Made by a program: the position numbers and the translations under genes | Assembly: GCA_028872975.1 (NCBI GenBank) | Contig: JAGWNV010000067.1 | Span: forward strand, 1 to 10,510 | Direction: 5' to 3' | Length of the DNA: 10,510 nucleotides | DNA from: Acidobacteriota bacterium | Lineage (GTDB): Bacteria; Actinomycetota; Acidimicrobiia; Acidimicrobiales; UBA8190 | Part shown: positions 1 to 6,038 of the stretch, in pieces | Layout: each line of letters opens with the position of its first letter | How positions within the stretch are numbered: the stretch's first letter is position 1 | The notes under the pieces: model-generated | The model's input: the letters and a program-made list of their open reading frames with translations, nothing else | The model's database searches: none | Told to the model about the DNA's origin: nothing

Positions 1-567
1 GGTCATCGGCCCCGGCGAGAGGACGTCGGCCGCCGCCGCGGCGGGGCCGGCCTCCTCGCCCGGCGCCGTCCCGGCGGCCGTCGCCACCGGCAGCCCGCGC
101 CCGTCGGGGGGCGGCCCGTGGACCACCACCACGGGGCAGGGGGCGTGGACGGCGAGGTACTGGCTCGTCGAGCCGAGGAACAGCCCCGTCACCCGGCTGT
201 GGCCCCTCGTCCCCACGACGAGCAGCTGGGCCCCGCGGGCCCGGCCCATGAGCACCAGCACGGCCGGCCCGTTCTCGACGACGCGCTCGACGGGGACGCC
301 GTCGACGTCGAGGGAGGCCAGGGCCTCGTCGAGCACCTCCCCGGCCCACTGGCGCATGTCCCCCTCGGGCGGGGGCACGGCGTAGGCCGATGCCGCCATC
401 TCGAAGGGGTAGTGCCAGGCGCTCACCGCCACCACCGGGGCACCGCGCAGGCGGGCCTCGGCGAGGGCCCAGGCCAGCGCCCCCCGGGACGCCTCGGAGC
501 CGTCCACCCCCACCACGACGGGCCCCGGGCCCGTGCCCGCCCTACCGGCCGCCTCAGGCTCTGCCAT
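1..567 (-). CDS. Universal stress protein (UspA family), partial at the 3' end
   Basis: The gene is read leftward from an ATG at 567 and is still open at base 1, so 189 residues are visible and the stop lies outside. It starts with the family's first beta strand (VVVGVDGS, residues 17-24, with Asp22). It carries the ATP-binding signature G-2x-G-9x-G-S at Gly119, Gly122, Gly132 and Ser133, followed by the last strand (PCPVVVV, residues 143-149). This places it in the ATP-binding UspA class, cytosolic proteins linked to starvation, hypoxia and general stress; the specific role is unknown. A single Usp domain normally ends near residue 150. Here a tail of at least 35 Ala-, Gly- and Pro-rich residues follows, so the protein is either extended or has a further domain off the edge. 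An SD-like GGGAGGG lies about 6 bases before the ATG. It is divergent from metF, 84 bases away. Confidence 0.9.
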   Translation of the reverse strand, partial: MAEPEAAGRAGTGPGPVVVGVDGSEASRGALAWALAEARLRGAPVVAVSAWHYPFEMAASAYAVPPPEGDMRQWAGEVLDEALASLDVDGVPVERVVENGPAVLVLMGRARGAQLLVVGTRGHSRVTGLFLGSTSQYLAVHAPCPVVVVHGPPPDGRGLPVATAAGTAPGEEAGPAAAAADVLSPGPMT

Positions 568-651
568 CTGCACCCTCCCTCGACGCTCGCCCCCATGGTC
601 CCGCCGGACGGCCCCGGGAGCAGGGGCCCTGGTCGGTAGGATCGCGGGGCC
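568..651. other. Divergent usp/metF intergenic spacer
   Basis: These 84 bases must hold the start signals of both genes. On the usp side the SD-like GGGAGGG is visible but no convincing -10 box. A short inverted repeat, GGCCCC at 610-615 and GGGGCC at 623-628, sits just upstream of the metF -10 box; in DNA this GC-rich it may be chance. Confidence 0.4.
637..642 (+). promoter_or_regulatory. Probable -10 box of metF (TAGGAT)
   Basis: TAGGAT fits the actinobacterial TAnnnT -10 pattern and ends 9 bases before the metF ATG. A transcript starting 6-7 bases after it would have a leader of only a few bases. No Shine-Dalgarno sequence lies between box and ATG, and no -35 match is visible. It belongs to the same pattern as the boxes before icd, mdh and the MoxR gene. 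Confidence 0.5.
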
Positions 652-1536
652 ATGGCCAGGATCTCCGACCTCTTGGCGGCGGGGCCGACCTACTCCTTCG
701 AGTTCTTCCCGCCCAAGACCGACACCGAGCAGGCCACCCTGGTCCGGACCCTACGCGAACTCGAGCCCCTGGCGCCCTCGTTCGTGTCGGTCACCTACCG
801 GGGTGGCCGGGAGTCCCGCCAGCGGACCTACGACCTCGTGACCGGGATCCTCCGCACCACCACCCTGGTGCCGATGGCGCACCTCATCTGCGTCGCCCAC
901 AGCCGGCTCGAGCTGGCCGAGATCCTGGTGGCCTTCCGCCGTGGGGGCGTCGAGAACCTCATGGCCCTCGGGGGCGACCCGCCCACCGACCCCTCGGCGG
1001 GCCCCGGCGAACTGTCCCACGCCGTCGAGCTGGTCGAGCTGGCCCGGGCCATCGGGGGCTTCTCCATCGGCGTGGCCGCCCACCCGGCCGGCCATCCCGC
1101 CTCCCCCGACATGGAGAGCGACCGGGGGTTCCTGGCCGAGAAGCTCGAGCTGGCCGACTTCGCCGTCACCCAGTTCTTCTTCGAGCTCGACGAGTACCTC
1201 GGACTGGTGGAGGACCTCCGGGCCCGCGGCCAGCACAAGCCGGTGCTGCCCGGGATCATGCCGGTCACGTCGCTCAACTCGGTGCCCCGGATGGCGCAGA
1301 TGGGGGCGGCCGTCCCGGCCTGGGAGGTGGCCCGCCTGGAGGCGGCCGATGCCGCCGGCGGCGCCGAGGCGGTGCGCCGCGAGGGCATCGAGATCGCCTC
1401 GGACCTGTGCCGCAGCCTCCTCGAGGCCGGCGCGCCGGGGCTGCACTTCTACACGCTCAACCGCTCCACGGCGACGCGCGAGATCTACGCCGCGTTGGGC
1501 CTGGCCCCGGGTGGGACGGCGAGCGTCGCCCAGTAG
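652..1536 (+). CDS. metF: Methylenetetrahydrofolate reductase (MetF)
   Basis: The predicted cytosolic flavoprotein reduces 5,10-methylenetetrahydrofolate to 5-methyltetrahydrofolate, the methyl donor for methionine synthesis. The 294-residue product matches the compact bacterial MetF barrel. It has the N-terminal SFEFFPPK motif (residues 15-22, with the Glu that corresponds to the catalytic Glu28 of E. coli), NLMALGGDPP (102-111, with the FAD-contacting Asp109), AAHPAGHP (142-149), TQFFFELDEY (173-182, with a substrate-contacting Gln) and GIMPV (201-205). The C-terminal GLHFYTLNRS (263-272) is also typical. It resembles E. coli MetF, without the regulatory domain of eukaryotic enzymes. The ATG at 652 is chosen because the protein begins as expected there and a TAGGAT box lies just upstream. 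It is followed by icd after 10 bases and is probably partly co-transcribed with it. Confidence 0.95.
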   Translation: MARISDLLAAGPTYSFEFFPPKTDTEQATLVRTLRELEPLAPSFVSVTYRGGRESRQRTYDLVTGILRTTTLVPMAHLICVAHSRLELAEILVAFRRGGVENLMALGGDPPTDPSAGPGELSHAVELVELARAIGGFSIGVAAHPAGHPASPDMESDRGFLAEKLELADFAVTQFFFELDEYLGLVEDLRARGQHKPVLPGIMPVTSLNSVPRMAQMGAAVPAWEVARLEAADAAGGAEAVRREGIEIASDLCRSLLEAGAPGLHFYTLNRSTATREIYAALGLAPGGTASVAQ

Positions 1537-1539
1537 GCT
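1534..1539 (+). promoter_or_regulatory. Probable -10 box of icd (TAGGCT), containing the metF stop codon
   Basis: The first three bases are the TAG stop of metF. The hexamer ends 7 bases before the icd ATG, so a transcript from here would be essentially leaderless. The 11-mer GTAGGCTCGCC at 1533-1543 recurs exactly before the MoxR gene at 8902-8912. No Shine-Dalgarno sequence precedes icd. Confidence 0.5.
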
Positions 1540-1546
1540 CGCCGGC

Positions 1547-2746
1547 ATGTCCCCAGCGCGCATCACGCTCGGCACCGACGGGGCTCTCGTCGTCCCCGAC
1601 GAGCCCATCGTCCCCTTCATCGAGGGCGACGGCACCGGCATCGACATCTGGCCGGCCTCGCAGGTCGTCTTCGACGCCGCCGCCGCCAAGCACGGGAGGA
1701 CCATCGCCTGGAAGGAGGTCCTCGCCGGGGAGAAGGCGTTCAAGGAGACCGGCGACTGGCTCCCCGAGGCGACCGTCGAGGCCTTCCGGGAGCACCTCAT
1801 CGGCATCAAGGGCCCCCTCACCACCCCGGTGGGCGGGGGCATCCGGTCGCTCAACGTGGCCCTGCGCCAGATCCTCGACCTCTACGTGTGCCTGCGCCCC
1901 GTGCGGTGGTTCACCGGCGTCCCCTCTCCGGTGCGGCACCCCGAGAAGGTCGACATGGTCATCTTCCGGGAGAACACCGAAGACGTCTACGCCGGGCTCG
2001 AGGTCCAAGCCGGCACGCCCGAGGCGGGCCGCCTCGCCAGCTTCCTGCGCGACGAGATGGGCTGGGAGATCCGCCCCCACTCGGGGATCGGCATCAAGCC
2101 GGTGTCGGAGTCGGGGTCCAAGCGCCTCGTCCGGGCCGCCATCGAGTACGCCCTGCGCCACCGGCGCGAGAGCGTGACCCTCGTCCACAAGGGGAACATC
2201 CAGAAGTTCACCGAGGGCGCCTTCCGGAACTGGGGCTACGACCTCGTCCGGGAGGAGTTCGACGACGTGGCCGTGGGCTGGGACGACTGCGGGGGGAAGC
2301 CCGGCGGCAAGCTCCTCGTGAAGGACGCCATCGCCGACATCACCCTCCAGCAGGTCCTCACCCGCCCCGACGAGTTCGACGTCATCGCCACCACCAACCT
2401 GAACGGCGACTACCTCTCCGACGCCCTGGCCGCCCAGGTGGGGGGCATCGGCATCGCCCCGGGCGGCAACATCAACTACGTCACCGGCCACGGCGTCTTC
2501 GAGGCCACCCACGGCACCGCCCCCAAGTACGCCGGGCAGGACAAGGTGAACCCGGGCTCGGTCATCCTCTCGGGCGTGCTCATGTTCGAGCACCTGGGCT
2601 GGACGGAGGTGGCCGCCGACATCGTGCGGGCCCTCGAGGCGACCATCGCCGAGAAGATCGTCACCTACGACTTCGCCCGGCTCATGGAGGGGGCCACCGA
2701 GGTGAAGACCTCCGAGTTCGCCTCCGCCATCGTCGACCGGCTGTAG
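1547..2746 (+). CDS. icd: NADP-dependent isocitrate dehydrogenase (E. coli-type, homodimeric)
   Basis: Predicted to convert isocitrate to 2-oxoglutarate and CO2 in the TCA cycle while reducing NADP+. The 399-residue product follows E. coli Icd closely. The isocitrate site has Ser101, Asn103, Arg107, Arg117, Arg141 and Tyr148, with Lys218 and the metal-binding Asp288 and Asp292. Coenzyme choice can be read from Lys327, Tyr328, Val334, Tyr374 and Arg378. These have the same spacing as E. coli Lys344, Tyr345, Val351, Tyr391 and Arg395, the NADP+ determinants, so NAD+ use is unlikely. Ser101 corresponds to the serine that AceK phosphorylates in enteric bacteria; no aceK is in the window. The open frame continues upstream inside metF, but the ATG at 1547 gives the expected N-terminus and directly follows a TAGGCT box. 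A short GC hairpin starts at the base after the stop. Confidence 0.96.
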   Translation: MSPARITLGTDGALVVPDEPIVPFIEGDGTGIDIWPASQVVFDAAAAKHGRTIAWKEVLAGEKAFKETGDWLPEATVEAFREHLIGIKGPLTTPVGGGIRSLNVALRQILDLYVCLRPVRWFTGVPSPVRHPEKVDMVIFRENTEDVYAGLEVQAGTPEAGRLASFLRDEMGWEIRPHSGIGIKPVSESGSKRLVRAAIEYALRHRRESVTLVHKGNIQKFTEGAFRNWGYDLVREEFDDVAVGWDDCGGKPGGKLLVKDAIADITLQQVLTRPDEFDVIATTNLNGDYLSDALAAQVGGIGIAPGGNINYVTGHGVFEATHGTAPKYAGQDKVNPGSVILSGVLMFEHLGWTEVAADIVRALEATIAEKIVTYDFARLMEGATEVKTSEFASAIVDRL

Positions 2747-2764
2747 CGGCCGGTCGCCCGGCCG
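2747..2764 (+). terminator. GC hairpin immediately after the icd stop
   Basis: CGGCCGG at 2747-2753 and CCGGCCG at 2758-2764 form a perfect 7-bp stem with a four-base loop, TCGC. It starts at the base after the icd stop codon. No T-run follows, as is common for terminator-like hairpins in GC-rich actinobacteria, so termination is inferred from position and stem only. Confidence 0.4.
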
Positions 2765-2811
2765 AGGGGGCGGCCCCGCGGCCGCGCTGGTCCGGCCCCG
2801 CCGGCGGCGGT

Positions 2812-2817
2812 TAGCTT
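2812..2817 (+). promoter_or_regulatory. Probable -10 box of mdh (TAGCTT)
   Basis: TAGCTT fits TAnnnT and ends exactly 6 bases before the mdh ATG, which would put the transcription start on the A of the start codon. The 60 bases before it are almost pure G and C, so the box stands out. There is no Shine-Dalgarno sequence. Confidence 0.5.
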
Positions 2818-2823
2818 CGGGCC

Positions 2824-3813
<990 letters not shown>

Positions 3814-3825
3814 CCCAGCGCCCCC

Positions 3826-4347
3826 TCAGGCCCGCCTGACGCGGGGGGCGGGACGGGTCACGGGCCTCTCGGACTCGGCCAGGGCGGCCTGCTGGACCTT
3901 GGCCAGCAGCTCGAGCAGGGCCCGCTGCTCGGCCCCGGTCAGGGCCTGTTCGATCACCACCCGCTCGCGCTGGTGCAGCGACGGCAGGAGGGCGTCCACG
4001 ATGGCGGCGCCGTCGGGGGTGACGTCGACGAGGAGCTTGCGGCGGTCGTCGGGGTGCGGCATCCGGACGATGAGCCCGCGCTTCTCCAGGGTGTCGAGCA
4101 TCGAGGTCATGCTGCCCGAGGTGATGAGGAGCCGCTCGGCGATGGTGCCCGGCTCGAGGGGCTCGCCGGCGCCCTCGATGACGGCGAGGGCCAACTTGGC
4201 GGTGGCCGACAGCCGGTGCTCTTCGGCCGCCTCGCGGTTGTGGAGCCCGATGAGCAGGTCGCCGGTGCGGACCAGGTTGGCGTAGCACTCGGTGGCGAGG
4301 CGCCTTGCGCCCGGGTACTCGCGCTCGAAGTCGGACCCGACCGTCAC
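3826..4347 (-). CDS. MarR-family transcriptional regulator
   Basis: A 173-residue cytosolic DNA-binding protein of the MarR winged-helix family, which usually act as dimeric repressors released by small ligands or oxidation. The N-terminal dimerisation helix begins DFEREYPGA (residues 6-14). The helix-turn-helix spans roughly 64-92, with TIAERLLITSGSMTSMLDTL, and the wing carries the family Asp-x-Arg pattern (PDDRRKLLVDVTPDG, 99-113). A long C-terminal helix returns to the dimer interface. A Cys at 21 could be redox-active, but nothing in the sequence proves it. The GTG at 4347 is chosen because it gives the normal N-terminus; it has no clear Shine-Dalgarno or -10 box, so it may depend on transcription through the upstream ABM-like gene. 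The ligand is unknown. The closest candidate target is the palindromic promoter at 4741-4780. Confidence 0.9.
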   Translation of the reverse strand: MTVGSDFEREYPGARRLATECYANLVRTGDLLIGLHNREAAEEHRLSATAKLALAVIEGAGEPLEPGTIAERLLITSGSMTSMLDTLEKRGLIVRMPHPDDRRKLLVDVTPDGAAIVDALLPSLHQRERVVIEQALTGAEQRALLELLAKVQQAALAESERPVTRPAPRVRRA

Positions 4348-4380
4348 GAGGGGAGCGGGGCCCGGACCGTCGGAGGGACG

Positions 4381-4419
4381 CGACGAACGGGGGCGGCCTG
4401 CACCGCCCCCGTTCGGTCG
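4381..4419 (-). terminator. Long perfect inverted repeat between the ABM-like gene and marR
   Basis: CGAACGGGGGCGG at 4384-4396 and its exact complement CCGCCCCCGTTCG at 4403-4415 form a 13-bp stem with a six-base loop. Allowing one bulged G at 4416, three more pairs (4381-4383 with 4417-4419) extend it. On the minus strand it starts about 20 bases after the ABM-like stop and ends about 33 bases before the marR start. It is best read as a terminator or attenuator of read-through into marR; the lack of a T-run keeps an operator possible. Confidence 0.55.
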
Positions 4420-4439
4420 GGTCGCAGGCGACGGTCGGG

Positions 4440-4715
4440 TCAGGCGCCGGCCTCCTCGTAGACCTCGATCCTCGGGGCACCGACCACGCCGGCGCGGCCC
4501 ATCGTCTCCTTGAGCGACGGGTCCTCGAGGAACGCCCTGGCCTCGGCGGCCGACGGCCAGTAGGTGAGGACGAGGACCTCGTCGGGGTCCTGGGCGTCGC
4601 GCAGCACGAGGTCACCGGTGGTGCCGTGCTCCTTGCGGACGGCACCGTGCTCCTCGTACACCGTCCTCCACCCTTCGAAATCGCTCACCTTGTGCCGAAC
4701 GGCCACCGTGGTCAT
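4440..4715 (-). CDS. Small ABM-like (dimeric alpha/beta barrel) protein of unknown substrate
   Basis: The 91-residue product looks like a stand-alone antibiotic-biosynthesis-monooxygenase-like domain, a ferredoxin-like fold that dimerises into an alpha/beta barrel. It shows the expected order: strand TTVAVRHKV (residues 2-10), helix DFEGWRTVYEEHGAVRKE (12-29), strands around DLVLRD and EVLVLTYW (35-53), a helix from AAEARAFLEDPSLKETM (56-72) and a last strand RIEVYEE (82-88). Characterised members include quinone-forming monooxygenases and haem-degrading enzymes, but many are of unknown function, and nothing here identifies a substrate. The ATG at 4715 is preferred over the GTG at 4721 because GGGAGGG then sits about 8 bases upstream, whereas the GTG almost touches it. 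It has its own strong promoter and is followed by a hairpin and marR, suggesting a regulator-target pair. Family assignment is by pattern only. Confidence 0.75.
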   Translation of the reverse strand: MTTVAVRHKVSDFEGWRTVYEEHGAVRKEHGTTGDLVLRDAQDPDEVLVLTYWPSAAEARAFLEDPSLKETMGRAGVVGAPRIEVYEEAGA

Positions 4716-4740
4716 CTTCACACCCTCCCTCGGGTCGAAT

Positions 4741-4762
4741 AGCTCGAGCTCAAGTTACTTGA
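4741..4762 (-). promoter_or_regulatory. Two abutting palindromes over the ABM-like promoter, candidate MarR operator
   Basis: TCAAGTTACTTGA at 4750-4762 is a perfect palindrome with 6-bp arms around one base, and it contains the -10 box. AGCTCGAGCT at 4741-4750 is a perfect 10-bp palindrome sharing one base with it and covers the expected transcription start. MarR dimers usually bind short palindromes at or near promoters, and the adjacent MarR gene makes it the first candidate binder. Binding is inferred. Confidence 0.5.
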
Positions 4763-4780
4763 TTCCGAGGAGGATGTCAA
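4752..4780 (-). promoter_or_regulatory. Consensus sigma-70/A-type promoter of the ABM-like gene
   Basis: On the minus strand a perfect TTGACA -35 (4780-4775) is followed after exactly 17 bases by TAACTT (4757-4752). The start point should fall near 4745, giving a leader of about 30 bases with an SD-like GGGAGGG. This is the most AT-rich stretch in the window and the only full -35/-10 pair I found. Confidence 0.75.
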
Positions 4781-4782
4781 CG

Positions 4783-4798
4783 GCCATCGGGCCATCGG
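4783..4798. repeat. Tandem 8-base direct repeat upstream of the -35 box
   Basis: GCCATCGG occurs twice head to tail, ending 2 bases before the TTGACA box when read on the minus strand. Position suggests a possible activator site, but two copies of an 8-mer are weak evidence. Confidence 0.35.
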
Positions 4799-4866
4799 CC
4801 GCCGGGGCGAACGGCCCCGTCGACGGGCGCGAGGCACCGGCCGGGGGCGGGAGGTGGAGACGCCTG

Positions 4867-4889
4867 CGGGGCCGCCCGTGGCGGCCCCG
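4867..4889 (-). terminator. GC hairpin after the small helical-protein gene
   Basis: CGGGGCCGCC at 4867-4876 and GGCGGCCCCG at 4880-4889 pair perfectly over 10 bp with a three-base loop. On the minus strand the stem begins one base after the TGA at 4891-4893. No T-run follows. It probably ends the transcript coming from sdh or from the small gene, separating it from the ABM-like promoter. Confidence 0.5.
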
Positions 4890-4890
4890 G

Positions 4891-5109
4891 TCACAGGGTG
4901 GCGGGCTGGGGGACGTCCATCCCGATCTTCTGGAGGAAGGCGAGCTTCCGGGCGAGGGCGCTGCGCCAGGCGTCGAGGTCGGCCTCGAAGTGGGCCCGGT
5001 CCCCTTCCTCGTACGCGTGCTCCAGCTCGTCGAAGGCGCTCTCCTCGGCGTCGAGGAGCTCGCGGTAGCGACGGAGGGCCTGGTCGTCCAGCACACCCGG
5101 CAGCGTCAT
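4891..5109 (-). CDS. Small charged helical protein of unknown function
   Basis: I do not recognise this 72-residue product. It appears almost wholly alpha-helical: one helix at about 8-36 (rich in Glu, Asp and Leu) and a second at about 38-62, which would fold as a hairpin or short coiled coil, then a Pro-containing tail (MDVPQPATL). It has no signal peptide, membrane segment, cysteine or metal motif, so a soluble adaptor or small dimer is likely. The reading frame is supported by a strong GGGGGAGG Shine-Dalgarno 4 bases before the ATG, by the terminator-like hairpin right after the stop and by normal amino-acid composition, unlike the Arg/Pro-rich shadow frames around it. It lies 116 bases after sdhB on the same strand and may be the last gene of that operon, or be read from a possible TACAGT box at 5156-5161. 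Confidence 0.7.
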   Translation of the reverse strand: MTLPGVLDDQALRRYRELLDAEESAFDELEHAYEEGDRAHFEADLDAWRSALARKLAFLQKIGMDVPQPATL

Positions 5110-5225
5110 GGAACCTCCCCCTTCTCGGCGCCCGCCACGGACGCCCGTCCCTCCGACTGTACCCCTGGCCGCCGGCGTGGGACCGGGCCACCCGGCCGGG
5201 GCCCTGGCCTGGGTGTCGGCCCGGC
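5110..5225 (-). other. Spacer between sdhB and the small helical-protein gene
   Basis: On the minus strand it contains a weak 5-bp hairpin (5183-5195, CCGGG and CCCGG around three bases) soon after the sdhB stop. A TACAGT hexamer at 5161-5156 fits TAnnnT but has no recognisable -35. A strong Shine-Dalgarno sequence lies next to the downstream ATG. Whether transcription restarts here cannot be decided from sequence. Confidence 0.35.
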
Positions 5226-6038
5226 TCAGGCGGTGGCGGACTCCTCGGCGGCGGGCTGCTCGCCGGCGGTCCCGGCCGTGGAGGCGGGGCGCCGGGCGCC
5301 CCGGCGGACGATCTTGCGGCCGAGCCACACCACCGGGTCGTAGGCGGTGTCGATCACCCGCTCCTTCATGGGGATGATCCCGTTGTCGGTGATGCGGATG
5401 TGCTCGGGGCAGACCTCGGTGCAGCACTTGGTGATGTTGCAGTAGCCGAGCCCGGCGTCGTGGCGGGTGAACTCCCGGCGGTCCTCCTCGTCGAGGGGGT
5501 GGGAGTCGAGCTCCATGAGCCGGATGAAGAACCGGGGCCCGGCGAAGGCCGTCTTGTTCTCCTCGTGGTCACGGATGACGTGGCAGACGTCCTGGCACAT
5601 GAAGCACTCGATGCACTTGCGGAATTCCTGGCCCCGCTCCACATCCTGCTGCTTCATCCTGTAGCCGCCCGGCGGCGGCGGCCCCGGGGTGAACGGCGGG
5701 ATGCGCCGGGCCACCTCGTAGTTGAACGAGACGTCGGTGACGAGGTCACGGATGACGGGGAAGGTCCGCATGGGCGCCACCACCACCGGCTCCTCGGTGG
5801 GCAGCTCGTCCATCCGGGTCATGCACATGAGCCGGGGCACGCCGTTGATCTCCGCCGAGCACGACCCGCACTTGCCCGCCTTGCAGTTCCAGCGGCAGGC
5901 CAGGTCGGGGGCGGGCCCGGCCTGGATGCGGTGGATGACGTCGAGGACGACCTCGCCCTCGACGGCCGGCATGGGGTAGTCGGTGAAGGCGCCGCCCTCG
6001 GGATCGCCCCGCCAGACCCGCATGGTGAGCTCGGACAT
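5226..6038 (-). CDS. sdhB: Succinate dehydrogenase iron-sulfur subunit (SdhB, Sdh1 type)
   Basis: The electron-transfer subunit that carries electrons from the flavin of SdhA to the membrane subunit, on the cytosolic face. The 270-residue product shows all three cluster sites. The N-terminal [2Fe-2S] ferredoxin domain has Cys52, Cys57, Cys60 and Cys72. The [4Fe-4S] site has Cys142, Cys145, Cys148 and Cys152 (CIECFMCQDVCH). The [3Fe-4S] site has Cys200, Cys206 and Cys210 (CNITKCCTEVCP). The [4Fe-4S] motif ends in Cys-His, where the E. coli-type enzyme has Cys-Pro; I recall this as normal for the mycobacterial Sdh1 class. The last 20 or so residues are Ala/Glu/Thr-rich and probably disordered. 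Its ATG overlaps the sdhA stop by one base (TGATG), so translation is probably coupled. Confidence 0.95.
   Translation of the reverse strand: MSELTMRVWRGDPEGGAFTDYPMPAVEGEVVLDVIHRIQAGPAPDLACRWNCKAGKCGSCSAEINGVPRLMCMTRMDELPTEEPVVVAPMRTFPVIRDLVTDVSFNYEVARRIPPFTPGPPPPGGYRMKQQDVERGQEFRKCIECFMCQDVCHVIRDHEENKTAFAGPRFFIRLMELDSHPLDEEDRREFTRHDAGLGYCNITKCCTEVCPEHIRITDNGIIPMKERVIDTAYDPVVWLGRKIVRRGARRPASTAGTAGEQPAAEESATA

Noticed and set aside
568..583. The 12-mer CGAGGGAGGGTG shared by the usp and ABM-like leaders as a regulatory element.
   Set aside because: It is mostly the ribosome-binding purine run, and two occurrences do not support more than that.
390..2177. A 595-codon plus-strand open frame overlapping metF and icd in another frame.
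   Set aside because: It encodes Arg/Pro/Gly-rich low-complexity sequence typical of shadow frames in GC-rich DNA; metF and icd are unmistakable in the same stretch.
4716..4721. GTG at 4721 as the start of the ABM-like gene.
   Set aside because: The SD-like GGGAGGG would lie only 2-3 bases away; the ATG at 4715 has normal spacing and begins at the first beta strand.
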